This document shows positions 1 to 11,460 of a stretch of 64,000 bases of DNA, piece after piece; positions within the stretch are counted from its first letter, which is position 1, and each line of letters opens with the position of its first letter. A program made the position numbers and the translations under genes. The DNA is from Rutpela maculata (Eukaryota > Arthropoda > Insecta > Coleoptera > Cerambycidae). The notes beneath the pieces are model-generated. The model worked only from the letters and a program-made list of their open reading frames with translations. It was not told the DNA's origin and did not search any database. The stretch is from contig OW386292.2 of NCBI GenBank assembly GCA_936432065.2, positions 14,662,918 to 14,726,917 on the forward strand, written 5' to 3'.

Positions 1-570
1 CGAAATATCTTTACAGCGCTACTCGAGTTCCCCCAGAATATAACCCCGTAGCTTATTTGGGAATGGATTGATGAATAGTACACTGACAACAAGTGTGTAG
101 TTGTAGAACAGTTCTTAATCTTCGTAAAAGAAATAAATAGCTTGATGGCTTATTGCTGAGTTGCTCAATATGATCGCTCCAACTTATCATCAAGAACTAT
201 ACCGAATAAATTGACACTTTCTCCCTTCGTTATGTCATATCTGGTAGAAAAAAAATAGTTTTTGTGTTTTGCCACGATTTAGTTTGAGTGCATTAGCATT
301 ATACCAAAGTTCCGCTCGACTTTCAGTTTCATCAATGATATCTTGTAAACTGTTAATATTCTTGGCACTAGTTGTAACAAACATAACAATACTGCTAGAG
401 AATAAGTAATAAAATAAATCGTTTACATAAATTATAAACAGTAGATGTTCCAGCACAGATCCCTGAGGCACTCCATGTTTTACTGATCTAAAATAAGATG
501 TCATATTGTTTTGTGTGACGCATTGTTGCCTATTCTCCAGATATGATTTTAACAAAGACGAAAACTAAGT
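1..570 (-). pseudogene. LINE reverse transcriptase fragment (L2/CR1/Jockey-like), runs off left edge
   Basis: Read on the minus strand, the frame shows LKSYLENRQQ, then GVPQGSVL and FIIYVNDL, which are reverse-transcriptase motif 4 and its surroundings in non-LTR retrotransposons. The expected YADD catalytic box is replaced by MFVTTS, so the enzyme is dead. After a frameshift near 235 the similarity continues (GIVLDD, then DHIEQLSNK in another frame) and reaches SYGVIFWGNS at the window edge, a typical post-RT block of L2/CR1-type LINEs. The order of motifs is right and spans the whole interval, but at least two frameshifts are needed. The clade is inferred from motif spelling only. Confidence 0.8.
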
Positions 571-1140
571 TTTTCGATGATTAAAGGGGGCAAAAAAAAT
601 AAAATTCGTCAAAGCGGCAGTGACTCACTATTCCAGACTCCTTCGCAAGTATTAAAAAAAACGTCGATAATTCAAAAGTTGATCTCAGAGCGATTTTTGA
701 CCATTTTGCCACACCGTGCGGCATTTCTTAAATTCATTCCAGTATTTTAGCTCGCCCGGGTGGCCGTAGCCAGCGTTCTCCGTCACATAACTTTCCTGCA
801 ACGACTTTTCAGCGTTTCATTTAATTGAACTATTGTTGTAAGTCGGTCTCAATGAAGAACTTTAGTTTTATAACTTAGTTTTAAATAAATTGTCTGAACG
901 TTTACGGTCCTGGAAATTACCTCGTGCCTCGCTGAAAGAGACGTGATTATCTCCGTACAATTGAAAATTTAGATTATTCTAAGCCTTTCTGCAAGTTTTG
1001 TCGGAAGTCTACGGTGTAATAACTTAACAAAACACTGCTAAAATTTTAATGGTAATAACTTAACTAGACCGAAATTAACACGTCTTCAATAACCTTAAAC
1101 AGTCCACAGCCAGCCAACAGGACGATTACTATTTAAAAAA
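571..1140. other. no recognisable feature
   Basis: About 570 bases of mixed composition with no coding signal, TIR or tandem repeat that I can see. It may be unique sequence between the LINE relic and the next repeat. Confidence 0.5.
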
Positions 1141-1552
1141 CCGCTGCCTAAGGAATCACTACTTCCACATCCAGATTTTCTGTTCAAGTCTCTTACAACG
1201 AAAAAAGTTTGATACTATATTTACACTTCACTATGTGGAAATAAATGCTTATAGAACTTTAATAATATAATATTTGAAATCTTCTACCTCAAAAACCCAT
1301 AAAACGATATGCCACAATGTGGGTGCCTAATGCTAAACATTTTTTTGAGACCTCAGCTTCTCTTATATTATGCATATATTACATACTAAATACCAATTTT
1401 ATGGACTATTACTTGCTTGATTTACCTCTCATTTACCCCCTCCCTTTAATAATGGGGTGAGATGGGTAATGGAGGCGATAGTAGAGGTGGATGGTGCTAA
1501 AAATATTTGAGGCCTTGGCTTCTTGTACAGACACTAAATCCCAATTTTATTC

Positions 1553-3085
1553 GTTTTATTCGTTTCATTCGTTTCATTCGTTTCATTCGTTTTATTTTGT
1601 TTTATTTATTTTATTTATTTTATTTATTTCGTTTATTTTGTTTATTTTGTTTATTTTGTTTATTTTGCTTATTTTGTTTATTTAGTTTATTTCGTTTATT
1701 TCGTTTATTTCGTTTATTTCGTTTATTTCGTTTATTTCGTTTATTTCGTTTATTTCGTTTATTTCGTTTATTTCGTTTATTTCGTTTATTTCGTTTATTT
1801 CGTTTATTTCGTTTATTTCGTTTATTTCGTTTATTTCGTTTATTTCGTTTATTTCGTTTACTTCGTTTATTTCGTTTATTTCGTTTATTTCGTTTATTTC
1901 GTTTATTTCGTTTATTTCGTTTATTTCGTTTATTTCGTTTATTTCGTTTATTTCGTTTATTTCGTTTATTTCGTTTATTTCGTTTATTTCGTTTATTTCG
2001 TTTATTTCGTTTATTTCGTTTATTTCGTTTATTTCGTTTATTTCGTTTATTTCGTTTATTTCGTTTATTTCGTTTATTTCGTTTATTTCGTTTATTTCGT
2101 TTATTTCGTTTATTTCGTTTATTTCGTTTATTTCGTTTATTTCGTTTATTTCGTTTATTTCGTTTATTTCGTTTATTTCGTTTATTTCGTTTATTTCGTT
2201 TATTTCGTTTATTTCGTTTATTTCGTTTATTTCGTTTATTTCGTTTATTTCGTTTATTTCGTTTATTTCGTTTATTTCGTTTATTTCGTTTATTTCGTTT
2301 ATTTCGTTTATTTCGTTTATTTCGTTTATTTCGTTTATTTCGTTTATTTCGTTTATTTCGTTTATTTCGTTTATTTCGTTTATTTCGTTTATTTCGTTTA
2401 TTTCGTTTATTTCGTTTATTTCGTTTATTTCGTTTATTTCGTTTATTTCGTTTATTTCGTTTATTTCGTTTATTTCGTTTATTTCGTTTATTTCGTTTAT
2501 TTCGTTTATTTCGTTTATTTCGTTTATTTCGTTTATTTCGTTTATTTCGTTTATTTCGTTTATTTCGTTTATTTCGTTTATTTCGTTTATTTCGTTTATT
2601 TCGTTTATTTCGTTTATTTCGTTTATTTCGTTTATTTCGTTTATTTCGTTTATTTCGTTTATTTCGTTTATTTCGTTTATTTCGTTTATTTCGTTTATTT
2701 CGTTTATTTCGTTTATTTCGTTTATTTCGTTTATTTCGCTTATTTTGTTTATATTATTTATTTTATTTATTTTATTTATTTTATTTATTTTATTTATTTT
2801 ATTTATTTTATTTATTTTATTTATTTTATTTATTTTATTTATTTTATTTATTTTATTTATTTTATTTATTTTATTTATTTTATTTATTTTATTTATTTTA
2901 TTTATTTTATTTATTTTATTTATTTTATTTATTTTATTTATTTTATTTATTTTATTTATTTTATTTATTTTATTTATTTTATTTATTTTATTTATTTTAT
3001 TTATTTTATTTATTTTATTTATTTTATTTATTTTATTTATTTTATTTATTTTATTTATTTTATTTATATTATTTATTTTTTATTT
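1553..3085 (+). repeat. 9-base minisatellite in two homogeneous blocks, (CGTTTATTT)n then (TATTTATTT)n
   Basis: After a degenerate lead-in with TGTTTATTT and CATTCGTTT variants, the unit CGTTTATTT repeats almost without change from about 1685 to 2735 (roughly 115 copies; one visible T-to-C variant near 1861). It then switches within two or three units to TATTTATTT (about 35 copies, 2757-3065). Because the unit is a multiple of three, one strand stays open as an (Arg-Leu-Phe)n reading frame, which is a by-product and not a gene. The two blocks differ mainly at the CpG of each unit. Confidence 0.97.
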
Positions 3086-3129
3086 TACAAACCCAACAGA
3101 ATTTACATTCATTCCAATTGCAGGGTAGG

Positions 3130-3755
3130 CACATGCCTCAAAATGCTATGAATCCTATCATGTAATTCAATACTTCTTCAGTATTAGCTAGAAGAGTAGT
3201 TGTTTTGATTGATTCTCCAATAATGAGTGTTTTAAAGTATTTACCTTAGAGAATATTAGTTAGGTATTATGCAAATCACAACTTACACACTTTTTATTTA
3301 TACTGACGAAGTATTGAATTACATGATAGAATTCTTAGCATTTTAAAGAAAAAAAAATATTGAAAATACTTAAATCATTTACTCAAAATTAATCATTCAC
3401 CAATATACAGAAAGTAGATAATTTCATATTAAATAAAAAAGTGTGAATGATTAATTTTGAATAAATGATTTAAGTATTTTCAATATACTTTTTTTCTTTA
3501 AAATGCTAAGAATCCTATCATGTAATTCAATACTTCGTCAGTATTAGCTAGAAGAGTAGTTGTTTTGATTGATTCTCCAATAATGAGTGTTTTAAAGTAT
3601 TTACCTGACTAGTATATTAGCGTGCCCAGATTAGGGCAACAATATACAGAAAGTAGGTATTTTCATAATAAATAAAAAGTGTGTAAGTTGTGATTTGCAT
3701 AATACCTAAATAATATTTACCTTACTAGTATATTAGCGTGCTCAGATTAGGGCAA
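3130..3755. repeat. Mosaic of direct and inverted repeats with a large hairpin
   Basis: A segment of about 108 bases (3138-3248) recurs directly at 3500-3608. The stretch 3303-3400 is inverted at 3437-3540, forming a hairpin of about 100 bases per arm with a loop of about 40. A further piece (3260-3298, near TTATGCAAATCACAACTTAC) is inverted at 3668-3710. A block around TATATTAGCGTGCCCAGATT occurs at 3604-3640 and again at 3720-3753. Pieces of one repeat have been copied in both orientations. No coding potential is visible. Confidence 0.85.
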
Positions 3756-4129
3756 GAATGTACTGGTTATTCATTATATTTAGGGCACCCTTTATTATCG
3801 TTATCATTAGAGATAGAATATGAAAAATCGTATTTAAGCTATTTATTATACGAACGGAAATTACAATTATTAAAGTAGTCTATGAAAATGACAAGCTTTC
3901 TGCAATTAAATCTATCAGCGTTTCATATAATAACAACATTTTTTTTACTTCATCCACCCCCCCCCCACCCCCCACCACTACCGATGTGGCATATCGTTTT
4001 ATGGGTTTTTGGGGTAGACGATTTCAAATATTATATTATTAAAGTTCCATAAACAATTATTCCCACATACAATTTTTTTTCGTTGTGAGAGACTTGGATA
4101 TAAAATCTGGATGTGGAAGTAGTGGTTTT

Positions 4130-5195
4130 AATTTATACTCATTTTATTATCAAATTAAATATTGTCACAATACTTTCCTAAAGTATAAACATTCTTCGCC
4201 AATTACCTTAATGAAGAGGGAAAATTTGTTATTATTTCCGTACAATAAAATTTACATAAAAGAGCCTAAGAGTGGGCTAAATGTTAAAATAAAACGAGGA
4301 GAGGGAATTTATTCGCGGGTTTTTATTTTCGCGCCATTATTATTTACTTCGTTTCTACCGTTCTTCTGGGAGTGCGGGAGATCTATAAAGAGAATTGGCA
4401 ATATATATGCCACGTCCGTTCTGAATATTTGAAAGATTTTTTATATTACGTTAACTTTGATTTTAATGGGTAAATACATAATCAGTCGATTTTTACGTTT
4501 CACCACAAAATCGGAAAACCAAATTATTGATTACTAGCAAATGCCTGAGTTCCTCCACTACGGGTTCGAAATCTTGATTTCCCGTACTGTATATAAGTAA
4601 GTACGTCACAATGATTGTCACTTAGTTATTTTCTTTTAATAACCCACAGAATTTCCAATATTTTTTAAACTCAATATCTGGAAAATGGTAACTCCTATAA
4701 AACATTGCATAGGAACAAAATTGTAGGTAACTTTATACATTTTATTTTTTTTCGCAAAAACCGTAGTCGGAATTTCATTTTGAAGCATTAGGTATGTCAG
4801 GAATCTCCATGAATATATTAAATATTTATATTTACTGTAATTACATGTGCGATATTTGGGCGTATAAATGTTTTAATTAATTTAGAGAGATAATTTGTTT
4901 ACACAACAAATTTAATTTCTATTGTTGCAGGCTTTCGAAACAGATTTAATGCCCTACTAAATTTAAATCACTGTATAAATATTCAAAATCATTACAAAAT
5001 TCGAATGTTCAATATATTATGTAGACTCCGTATGCAGCACAGGAAATTTAATTTAAACCAATAATTACTCGATGTTGCATATTGTGAAACATAGTTGATC
5101 TAATGCAAATAGGAATGCAAAATACCGCGGAGGTTCTTTGATATAACGTTTGCATTTGATAATGCGGCCATACTTAAAATTCTGTTTGAAATAAT
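4130..5195. other. AT-rich stretch, no recognised feature
   Basis: Very AT-rich sequence with small open frames that show no familiar motif. An isolated GGTTCGAAATC at about 4563 resembles a Pol III B box but no A box lies upstream. Confidence 0.4.
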
Positions 5196-5208
5196 AGTAC
5201 AGTACCTA

Positions 5209-5260
5209 GACGTAAAAATATGTAAAATTTTGGAATAATTTTTCTTTATGGGTTATTATT
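5209..5260 (+). mobile_element. Isolated TIR end of the GTACAGTA family
   Basis: The bases TAGTACAGTACCTAGA followed by a divergent TTTTGGAATAAT match the left terminus of the long-TIR element at 24432. The similarity fades after about 50 bases and no partner end is seen nearby, so this is a solo or truncated end. Confidence 0.5.
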
Positions 5261-5384
5261 GTAGTAAAAGGTATCGTCCTCAGTTTCTATATGATCCGAA
5301 TACTTGCTCTTACTCTCAAGAGGTGAAAACCACTTCTAAATTTGAATATTGAATTTTAAGTAAAAAAAAAAAATGTTGCAGCGG

Positions 5385-5565
5385 TTGGGTCTTGTACACA
5401 CACTAAATCACAATTTTATTTTTTTTTACCCCTTTAATAATGGGGTGGGGGTGGTAATGGAGGTGGCTAATGCCAAAAATTATTCTGAGACCTTAGCTCC
5501 TCTTATATATACTAAATACCAATTTTATGAACTCTTACTTGCTTGATTGACCTATTTAGTGCGGT
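5385..5565 (+). mobile_element. Truncated copy of the ACTTCCAC (HINE-like) family
   Basis: The block CTTGTACACACACTAAATCA, the GGGGTGGGGGTGG stretch, GGCTAATGCC and TATACTAAATACCAATTTTA follow in the same order as in the 45-kb copy. Both termini are missing. Confidence 0.75.
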
Positions 5566-5597
5566 CGGATAACATTAAAAATCATTAAAATATAACT

Positions 5598-5672
5598 AGG
5601 AATTTTAAAATTCCGACTTATAATTCCGAATTTTAACTCGGAATTTGAAAATTCCGAATTATAACTCGGAAT
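5598..5672. repeat. Short alternating palindromes built on GGAATT
   Basis: Variants of AATTCCGA and TCGGAATT alternate four to five times with short AT spacers, giving overlapping small hairpins. Function unknown. Confidence 0.7.
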
Positions 5673-5689
5673 GTTAGAAATAGAAATTA

Positions 5690-8100
5690 TTTTATTTTTT
5701 GTATACCTTTCAGAGCTTCGTGGTTTTGTTTATTTCCAAGTTGCAGCGCACGTAAATAATAATCAGGACGTGATACGCGCACCTGATCGCCGACATCTGC
5801 ATTGCTATTGCACAATCGTCAATAAAACGCTCGAAGCGACGGGCAAGTTTGTTTACATGCACTGCATCTTGTAAATGAATATGGTTTAGATTCAACATTT
5901 TTTAAGCATGGATCTATTAATTCATACCCACTATTTCAGAGTCTTAATAACGATGTTATAATATTTTTATTGATTGTCAAAAGAATAAATAATACACCTA
6001 ATATAACAGAGTGGGTGAGTCCATTCAAAATCATTACTATTGTTACGGTTCCGTAAATTCATGAAGCGTTCAGTGTTAATATATTTAGATTCTACGATTT
6101 TTAAAGATTCAGTTTAGGACTATCGAGACACCTGTTGGTGAAGGTCATAGGTTAATTTCACGAGGCGAAGAATTAAGTAGTTAACAACATGTTTGAGGTT
6201 TCGCGATAGTACGTTTAAGGCAAAGGTGGCCAGCAACGGGTGCTTTTGGGAAAATTATCGTGGATAATTTGCGTATTTATATACATAGTTGCACACGTTA
6301 GCACATCGAGACGTCGTCCATTGTTTGGTGTTTGGTTATATAGTATCTTGGGGTTTACGATGCCGTCTTGGTCGATTTTGGGATAGCCATCTGATGCACG
6401 TGTTTGGAAAGCTTCCATTTTTTTAGGGTTGTCTCAATTTGGAGGCGTTTTTTGTTTTTTTTTTCTCTTTTACCCCCTTTTTGCTGGTATTGTTGTGACG
6501 TACTGACGTCGATGTTACGTAAGAGTTTGGATGTACTGGACCATAGATTTAAGGAGGAGTATTGGACCTCGATCTATATAATTTACAATCAAGCTGTCGT
6601 CTAAGTTTCAATGTGGAGGGCCCCATACTTTTCTATAAAGTAGAATAAAATCGCTGGAAAATCGAGAGTCCGTATGAGTGAATTCTGTAAGGAATCGATG
6701 TGCTGCACCGACGAATCGCTTGCTTTATTCACCTGCGAGTGTCCTGGATACAAGTGTTAACTACAACCTAGTGGAAAAATTATTGCTTTTATTAGTTGTT
6801 TTCATTATTTGCCACTTCGTTGTTTTATTTTTCGGCGTACAGTAGTATTAACGTAGTTTTGAGTGATCAATATTAACTAAAACTTGATTTAATATTAACT
6901 ATAATTTGATTTGGTATTAACAAATTATCATATGGCACATGAAACCATCTAGTGTATATATTATTTGGTGCCCCAAAATATAACTATTTAAGACTCTAGT
7001 AATTTATTGTACCTCTTGCAAGAGCGGATATTTTTGAGTGCACTCGTAATCATAATTATACATATTTTTATTAACCAGTAAGTAAAGTACTAAACTGATT
7101 TTTTTTTGTAGGGCATATGTTGAGCAGAGAAAATCATTTGGCGCCCTTTTTGTCATCTTATGTAATTGTTCTTATAGTATACAATTTGTTTGAGAACAAA
7201 GAAAATTCAACAGTGTAATTTATTTACTCACGCCCCCACTGAGAAGCGAACTAGCCAAAAATATAAAGTATAATACTGTACTCCCTTGTGAGCATTATCT
7301 AATTATTTTAAAAATAGGGTAGCATTATATAACTTTTCTATTCTGCGTCTCTGAATGTTGAAATTTCAATCACTAATGTCATACTGGAAGACAAATGGAA
7401 ATACATAACTTTTGACAAGACGGAATTCCTCAGATAGTAGGTCTCTTTATTAGGTTACTGCTGTTTCTATTTTGACTTTATTTATATACCTCCGTTTCCC
7501 TGTTCTCCGGTAGTATCGTTCAAAGGCATGATGTACCATGGCAACCCTAATATATTTGAACCTGAATACAAGTAGCAGCAATATCGCTGGAAATACTAAA
7601 TAACATGTTTATGGCAGTTGTAATTCTGACGTTATTTTTTATTTCATAACACTTACAAATAATGTACGGGCGTTTTTAAATAGTCTGGTTTGAATCGAAA
7701 ATGCGTTATAGTCCAGGAGACAGCGACCTTTTGGAGCTAGTCATTTCATCAATGCTGGTTTTCATTTATATAATAGTTTATTACACACCTACATGAAACG
7801 GCGGTCAGCTGCTCAAGTAACGGTGGAGGTAAGTGATGGAGCGCCTGTATATTGTTTAATAATGTTAAAAAGTGTTAAAAAATCATAGTCAGCTGTGAAA
7901 ATGGCGGTGGATAATACGTCCGCTGCTCATATAAACATGTTGATTAAAAGTTTAAATTTTAGTAATTTAATCAAAATTCAAATTTTGTTATATAGCAATA
8001 TGTATAATGTATTTCACAAAAAATTGAGTCAGCTGATGGTTAGAAGGGAGAAAGGTCGTCAGCTGATGCCATAAACATTGTAGTTTGCAGCTAGAGCGCG
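5690..8100. other. no recognised gene; mixed unique-looking sequence
   Basis: About 2.4 kb with scattered short open frames (5671-5898, 6215-6604) that show no recognised domain. The stretch 6600-6770 has a Cys-rich reading that only loosely recalls a LINE zinc knuckle. I see no TIR, tandem repeat or convincing exon. Confidence 0.4.
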
Positions 8101-8114
8101 GCGCGCGAGTCATA

Positions 8115-8698
8115 TTATTATTATTTTTTCGCTTGCGGATGCTGGACAGTTCTCCCGTGTCTCCGACATTCTCACGGGAGAAGCGCCAGCGGATAATCCA
8201 CAGCCACTCCCCGCATCCCGCAAGGTTAGTGACTGTAGATACCAGATTCGTGTGCCCTAAGAAGACGAAGACACCCCCAGGATAACTGCCTTCTGCATTT
8301 GGCCTGCCAACCACTCGGCTGGCTTTTGGCAGGCTGGTATGGTATTTAATTCCGAGAGCAGTGTAGGCCTCATTCCACCAAGTACACCGATTATTAGGAC
8401 AATCATATTGACCGAGTAGTTTGGGTATAGCACTCGGAGCTCATACCGGAGATCTCGGTATTTAGTCCGTTTTTCACCCTCCTGCAAGATGATGTTTGTC
8501 TCGGCAGGTGCCGAGAACTCGATGACATACATCATCTTGATTTGGTGGTCGAGGAGGACTATGTCAAGCTTGTTTGCTTGAATCTGCCTGACCGTCGGGA
8601 ACAAGTAGTTCCAATAGATTCGGCACTTCCCGTTCTCGACAATGGACTCGATTTTTCCGGGGATATAAGGCAGCACTGATGTTTGGTTTACTTGGTAC
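8115..8698 (-). pseudogene. 5'-truncated 3' end of an R2/NeSL-like LINE (endonuclease domain), copy 1
   Basis: On the minus strand an open stretch (8676 to 8257) reads RIYWNYLFPTVRQIQANK, then a KLDIVLLDH to YVIEFSAPAE block, KYRDL and VLIIGVLGG. This is the C-terminal restriction-enzyme-like endonuclease region of R2/NeSL-type non-LTR elements (family knowledge). It aligns throughout with copy 2 just upstream. The copy starts abruptly at about 8698, directly against the 3' tail of copy 2, and ends downstream in an (AAT)n-like tail at about 8117-8135, as expected for a 5'-truncated retrotransposed copy. The canonical PD of the nuclease block reads LD here. The assignment rests on motifs, not on a search. 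Confidence 0.7.
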
Positions 8699-8699
8699 G

Positions 8700-9815
8700 A
8701 GGTATTATTATTATTATTATTATTATTACTATTTTGTTAAAAACCAGTCACCCTTCTCTGTGGCTCCGACCCTCACAGAGGGGAACTAGTAGTACCGGTA
8801 GTACCGGCAGCCACTCCCCACGCTCATGGGATCAGTAACTACTGGGTCCGAGAATCGTGTGCCCTGAGCAGACGTAATGAACCGCGGATGACGGCATTCT
8901 GCCAGCTAAGACTTCTACCGAATTTCGATATGATCTTAAGTTCCCAAAGCAGTGTGTGTCTCGTTCCACCGAGGGCTCCTATAATCAGTACCACTATCTT
9001 AACAGTATGGTCTGGATAGAGTCTGCGGAGTTCGAAGAGCAAATCTCGATATTTTGTCCGTTTTTCCTCCTTCTTCAAGGCAATGTTGTTCTCCGCGGGA
9101 GCCGAGAACTCCACGACAAACATTGTCTTGAGTTGGTGGTCGAAGAGGACTACGTCAGGCTTGTTGGCTTGTATTTGCCTCACGGTGGGAAACGAGTAGT
9201 TCCAATAAATTAGACACTTCTCATTTCCTACAACGCACTCAATATCCCTCGAAGCGTAAGGCAGCATTGGTGTCTCGTCTATCCCATACAAGTGCCTTAA
9301 ATGGTAATAAAGCGCTCATAATGCTCCGTCGTGCCTTTGGATATAGGCCGAGACTGCATATGTCGGGCAAGTCGACAGCAAGTGCATAAGACTCTCTGGC
9401 GCCCTGCGGCAGGCCCTGCAGCTGACATTAGGGACCTCTATACCCATGACATGACTACGATAGACGAGGATGTTAAATACACCATCCTGGCAAGCCATTA
9501 TGAATCCCTCGGTCTCAGACTTCACCATGGCTGACCTTAAGGCAAAGGTTTTCTATATTTTTGTAGAAAACTCCATGCATTGGCTTATCCGTGTAAAGCT
9601 GCAGAAATATGTTGTGTTCTGCAGCTTTCATTTGGGCTTTTCGTCGAGCAGGTTCCAACTCGGTGACAGAGTCGCGATTTACCCGCTCGACGTCAAAGGA
9701 GAGACCAAGTTCATCGGCTGCTCTATGCTGCCTTAAACAAGAAGGTCTCGGATCATGCAGAGGAGAGGATCCGAACTCCTGATGACCTTACAGGCTCCAT
9801 CCAGAACCATCCTAT
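8700..9815 (-). pseudogene. 3' portion of an R2/NeSL-like LINE: zinc knuckle plus endonuclease domain, copy 2
   Basis: The minus strand encodes, from high to low coordinate, a linker region (ADELGLSFDVERVN, about 9720; MHGVFYKNIENLCLK, about 9575) and a CX2CX8HX4C zinc knuckle (CRACRRAPESLMHLLSTC, about 9390). The QRHDGAL block follows, then the endonuclease region with KPDVVLFDH, VVEFSAPAE, KYRDL and VLIIGALGG (about 9200-8950). This order is the hallmark of the C-terminus of R2/NeSL-clade LINEs. A frameshift near 9530 and a stop near 9316 break the frame. The 3' end is an (AAT)n run at 8702-8726. It sits head-to-tail with copy 1. Confidence 0.8.
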
Positions 9816-10023
9816 TATTATTATTATTTTTCCTCTGTTGTTCTCAGCTCTTTCTATGCTGGCAATTTTCCATGAGGTATGGGCTAAGCCAAGCACTCTC
9901 ATGTTTGATTCTAGAACTTACGGACTATTCTTGTTGTTCCTAGAATCACAGCTTTTTGTAAGGTTATATAAATATTCTTGTTGTAACTCGGTGGTTGACA
10001 GTACAATGGGTAATGTATATACG

Positions 10024-10063
<40 letters not shown>

Positions 10064-10064
10064 G
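10024..10064 (+). repeat. (ATT)n microsatellite
   Basis: An uninterrupted run of about thirteen ATT units. Another short (ATT)n lies at 9812-9826. Both resemble the 3' tails of the LINE copies nearby and could mark further retroposon ends. Confidence 0.9.
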
Positions 10065-10069
10065 GAAAA

Positions 10070-10625
10070 TGTTCAAATGCAATATACTTTTCGTTTTCGT
10101 ATTTTCGAAGAGTATAAATATCATCGGTTTAAATAACTTCCAATCGGACAAACGGCCATAATTCTGTCATAAACATCGCTCCCAGGCGAATTCAATTTGC
10201 GGTCTAATCAAATTAAGCGCAGACGTGTCAGATTTATAATGTTTCAGCCTCTCGAAACACTTCTTATAATGACATAAGCGATTTAAATAAAAGCTCGTTT
10301 CACCAAGAACTAATTCGACTCCCCTAATAACGGATTATCATATTATCACTCACTTCGATGATCCATTCTGTTAATGAAACACTTCGAAACTTCCTTCCCC
10401 TCGTGAAAGGTGTCTCAAACTTGCCGGTGGATATGGATCCGCCTGATAACTCCTCATTGTCAAACTTGAGAGTTGTCTTCATTAAGTGTACCCGATACAT
10501 TACCGGGAGAGTTTCCTTGAATTATATTCAAAGACGACTCGCGAGCGAGATTATCAAACTATTTATTTGTTTATGCGCTGCCGCGCGCAAACGACCCTCT
10601 CGACAACTTTTATTATAGTACAGTA
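10070..10625. other. no recognised feature
   Basis: Mixed-composition sequence; the open frame 10358-10618 has no recognisable motif. The bases TATAGTACAGTAA at about 10616 repeat the termini of the GTACAGTA elements and directly precede the LINE relic, but no partner end is evident. Confidence 0.4.
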
Positions 10626-10629
10626 AATC

Positions 10630-11460
10630 TGGCTGGGATTTTCACCTCTCCTGTGATGCCTAGTTGTGGACGAGCTCTAATCTCGACTGGAACAGCAGGT
10701 AATATACTGGCAAGGCTATGCGGACGATATCGCTATCCTAGTAACAGAAAAATATGAGGGCATCAGAAAAGATGCAGAGAGCCCTCGTTATGATAGACAG
10801 ATGGTGCACTCAGGAAGATCTTTCCGTGAACCCAGGGAAGACCCCACCACCTTGACAAAAAAGAGAAAACACAACCTGGGAAATGAATTGTAGGTGAGCA
10901 ACGAAGTCAAATATTTGAGACTGATTCTAGATACCTGCAGAAGAATGGTAGGCAAAACCTTACTACAACCAAAAATGGTGCACTGATTGTACCAAAGGAT
11001 TGTGGTACCAATGATAACCTATGCCTCTCTGATCTGGTGGCTTAAAGTCGAAAAAGGGGAGGCAATGAGAAAACTAAAAAGGTACAAAGATTGGTCTGTT
11101 AGGGATAACGGGAGCAATGTCAACATCGATTACTAGATACGCAGTCAGATAGAATTAGCATAAGCCACAACTTCACAAAAACCTTCAGGGTATACACATC
11201 AGACAGGGGAGAGGAGAGAATAAGGTGAAGACATTCAAATCATACCATATGGTATACTGACGGATCAAAAACATCAAGAAGTGCTGAACCAGTAGTTGCG
11301 GAGATCAACCAGCAACAGCCATTAATAGTACCGCGACAACGTTCCAAGCAGCTATAGAAATCAGTGCACGAGAAATGATACGGAAGTCATACACTGACAA
11401 AAGAATTCGTTTCATCAGTGATAGCCCAGCAGCTTTCAAAGCTCTGTATCTCCGCAAAAA
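10630..11460 (+). pseudogene. LINE relic: reverse transcriptase to RNase H (R1/LOA/I-type)
   Basis: In a shifting frame the plus strand reads CLVVDEL, an intact catalytic QGYADDIAILV (about 10715), LVMIDRWCTQEDLSVNPGKT and VSNEVKYLRLILD (thumb). An RNase H start, YTDGSKTS, follows at about 11257, then TTFQAAIEISAREM and IRFISDSPAAFKALY at about 11440. RNase H after the reverse transcriptase is known from the I, R1/LOA and some Jockey-like clades. Several stops and frameshifts break it, and both ends of the element are missing. The YADD box survives, unlike in the other RT relics here. Confidence 0.8.

Larger units (their letters stand above)
1141..4125. mobile_element. Inverted pair of Helentron-like (HINE-type) ends around a minisatellite
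   Basis: The left end begins CCGCTGCC next to an A-run, followed by ACTTCCACATCC. The right end (about 3935-4125) is the same sequence inverted and ends ATGTGGAAGTAGTGG. The family recurs at 5385, 34500, 36374 and 45102. Complete copies have an ACTTCCAC inverted motif near both ends and a short hairpin at one end, with no clear target duplication, as in Helentron-derived elements such as Drosophila DINE-1. Here two first-end halves face each other, and the internal units between 1290 and 1545 are in a different order from the 45-kb copy. Between the halves lie the 9-base minisatellite and a repeat mosaic. The repeat family is certain; the Helentron assignment is inference. Confidence 0.55.

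Noticed and set aside
2745..3128. Second repetitive open frame of Ile-Leu-Phe
   Set aside because: Alternative frame of the same minisatellite.
1507..3165. A 552-codon open frame of Arg-Leu-Phe / Tyr-Leu-Phe repeats
   Set aside because: It is the automatic translation of a 9-base minisatellite whose unit length is a multiple of three; there is no sign of selection and no unique domain.
4085..4432. 115-codon open frame
   Set aside because: Begins inside the inverted end of the HINE-like repeat and shows no recognisable motif.
6600..6770. Cys-rich reading resembling a LINE zinc knuckle (CECP)
   Set aside because: The Cys/His spacing does not fit CX2CX8HX4C and neighbouring sequence shows no LINE blocks.
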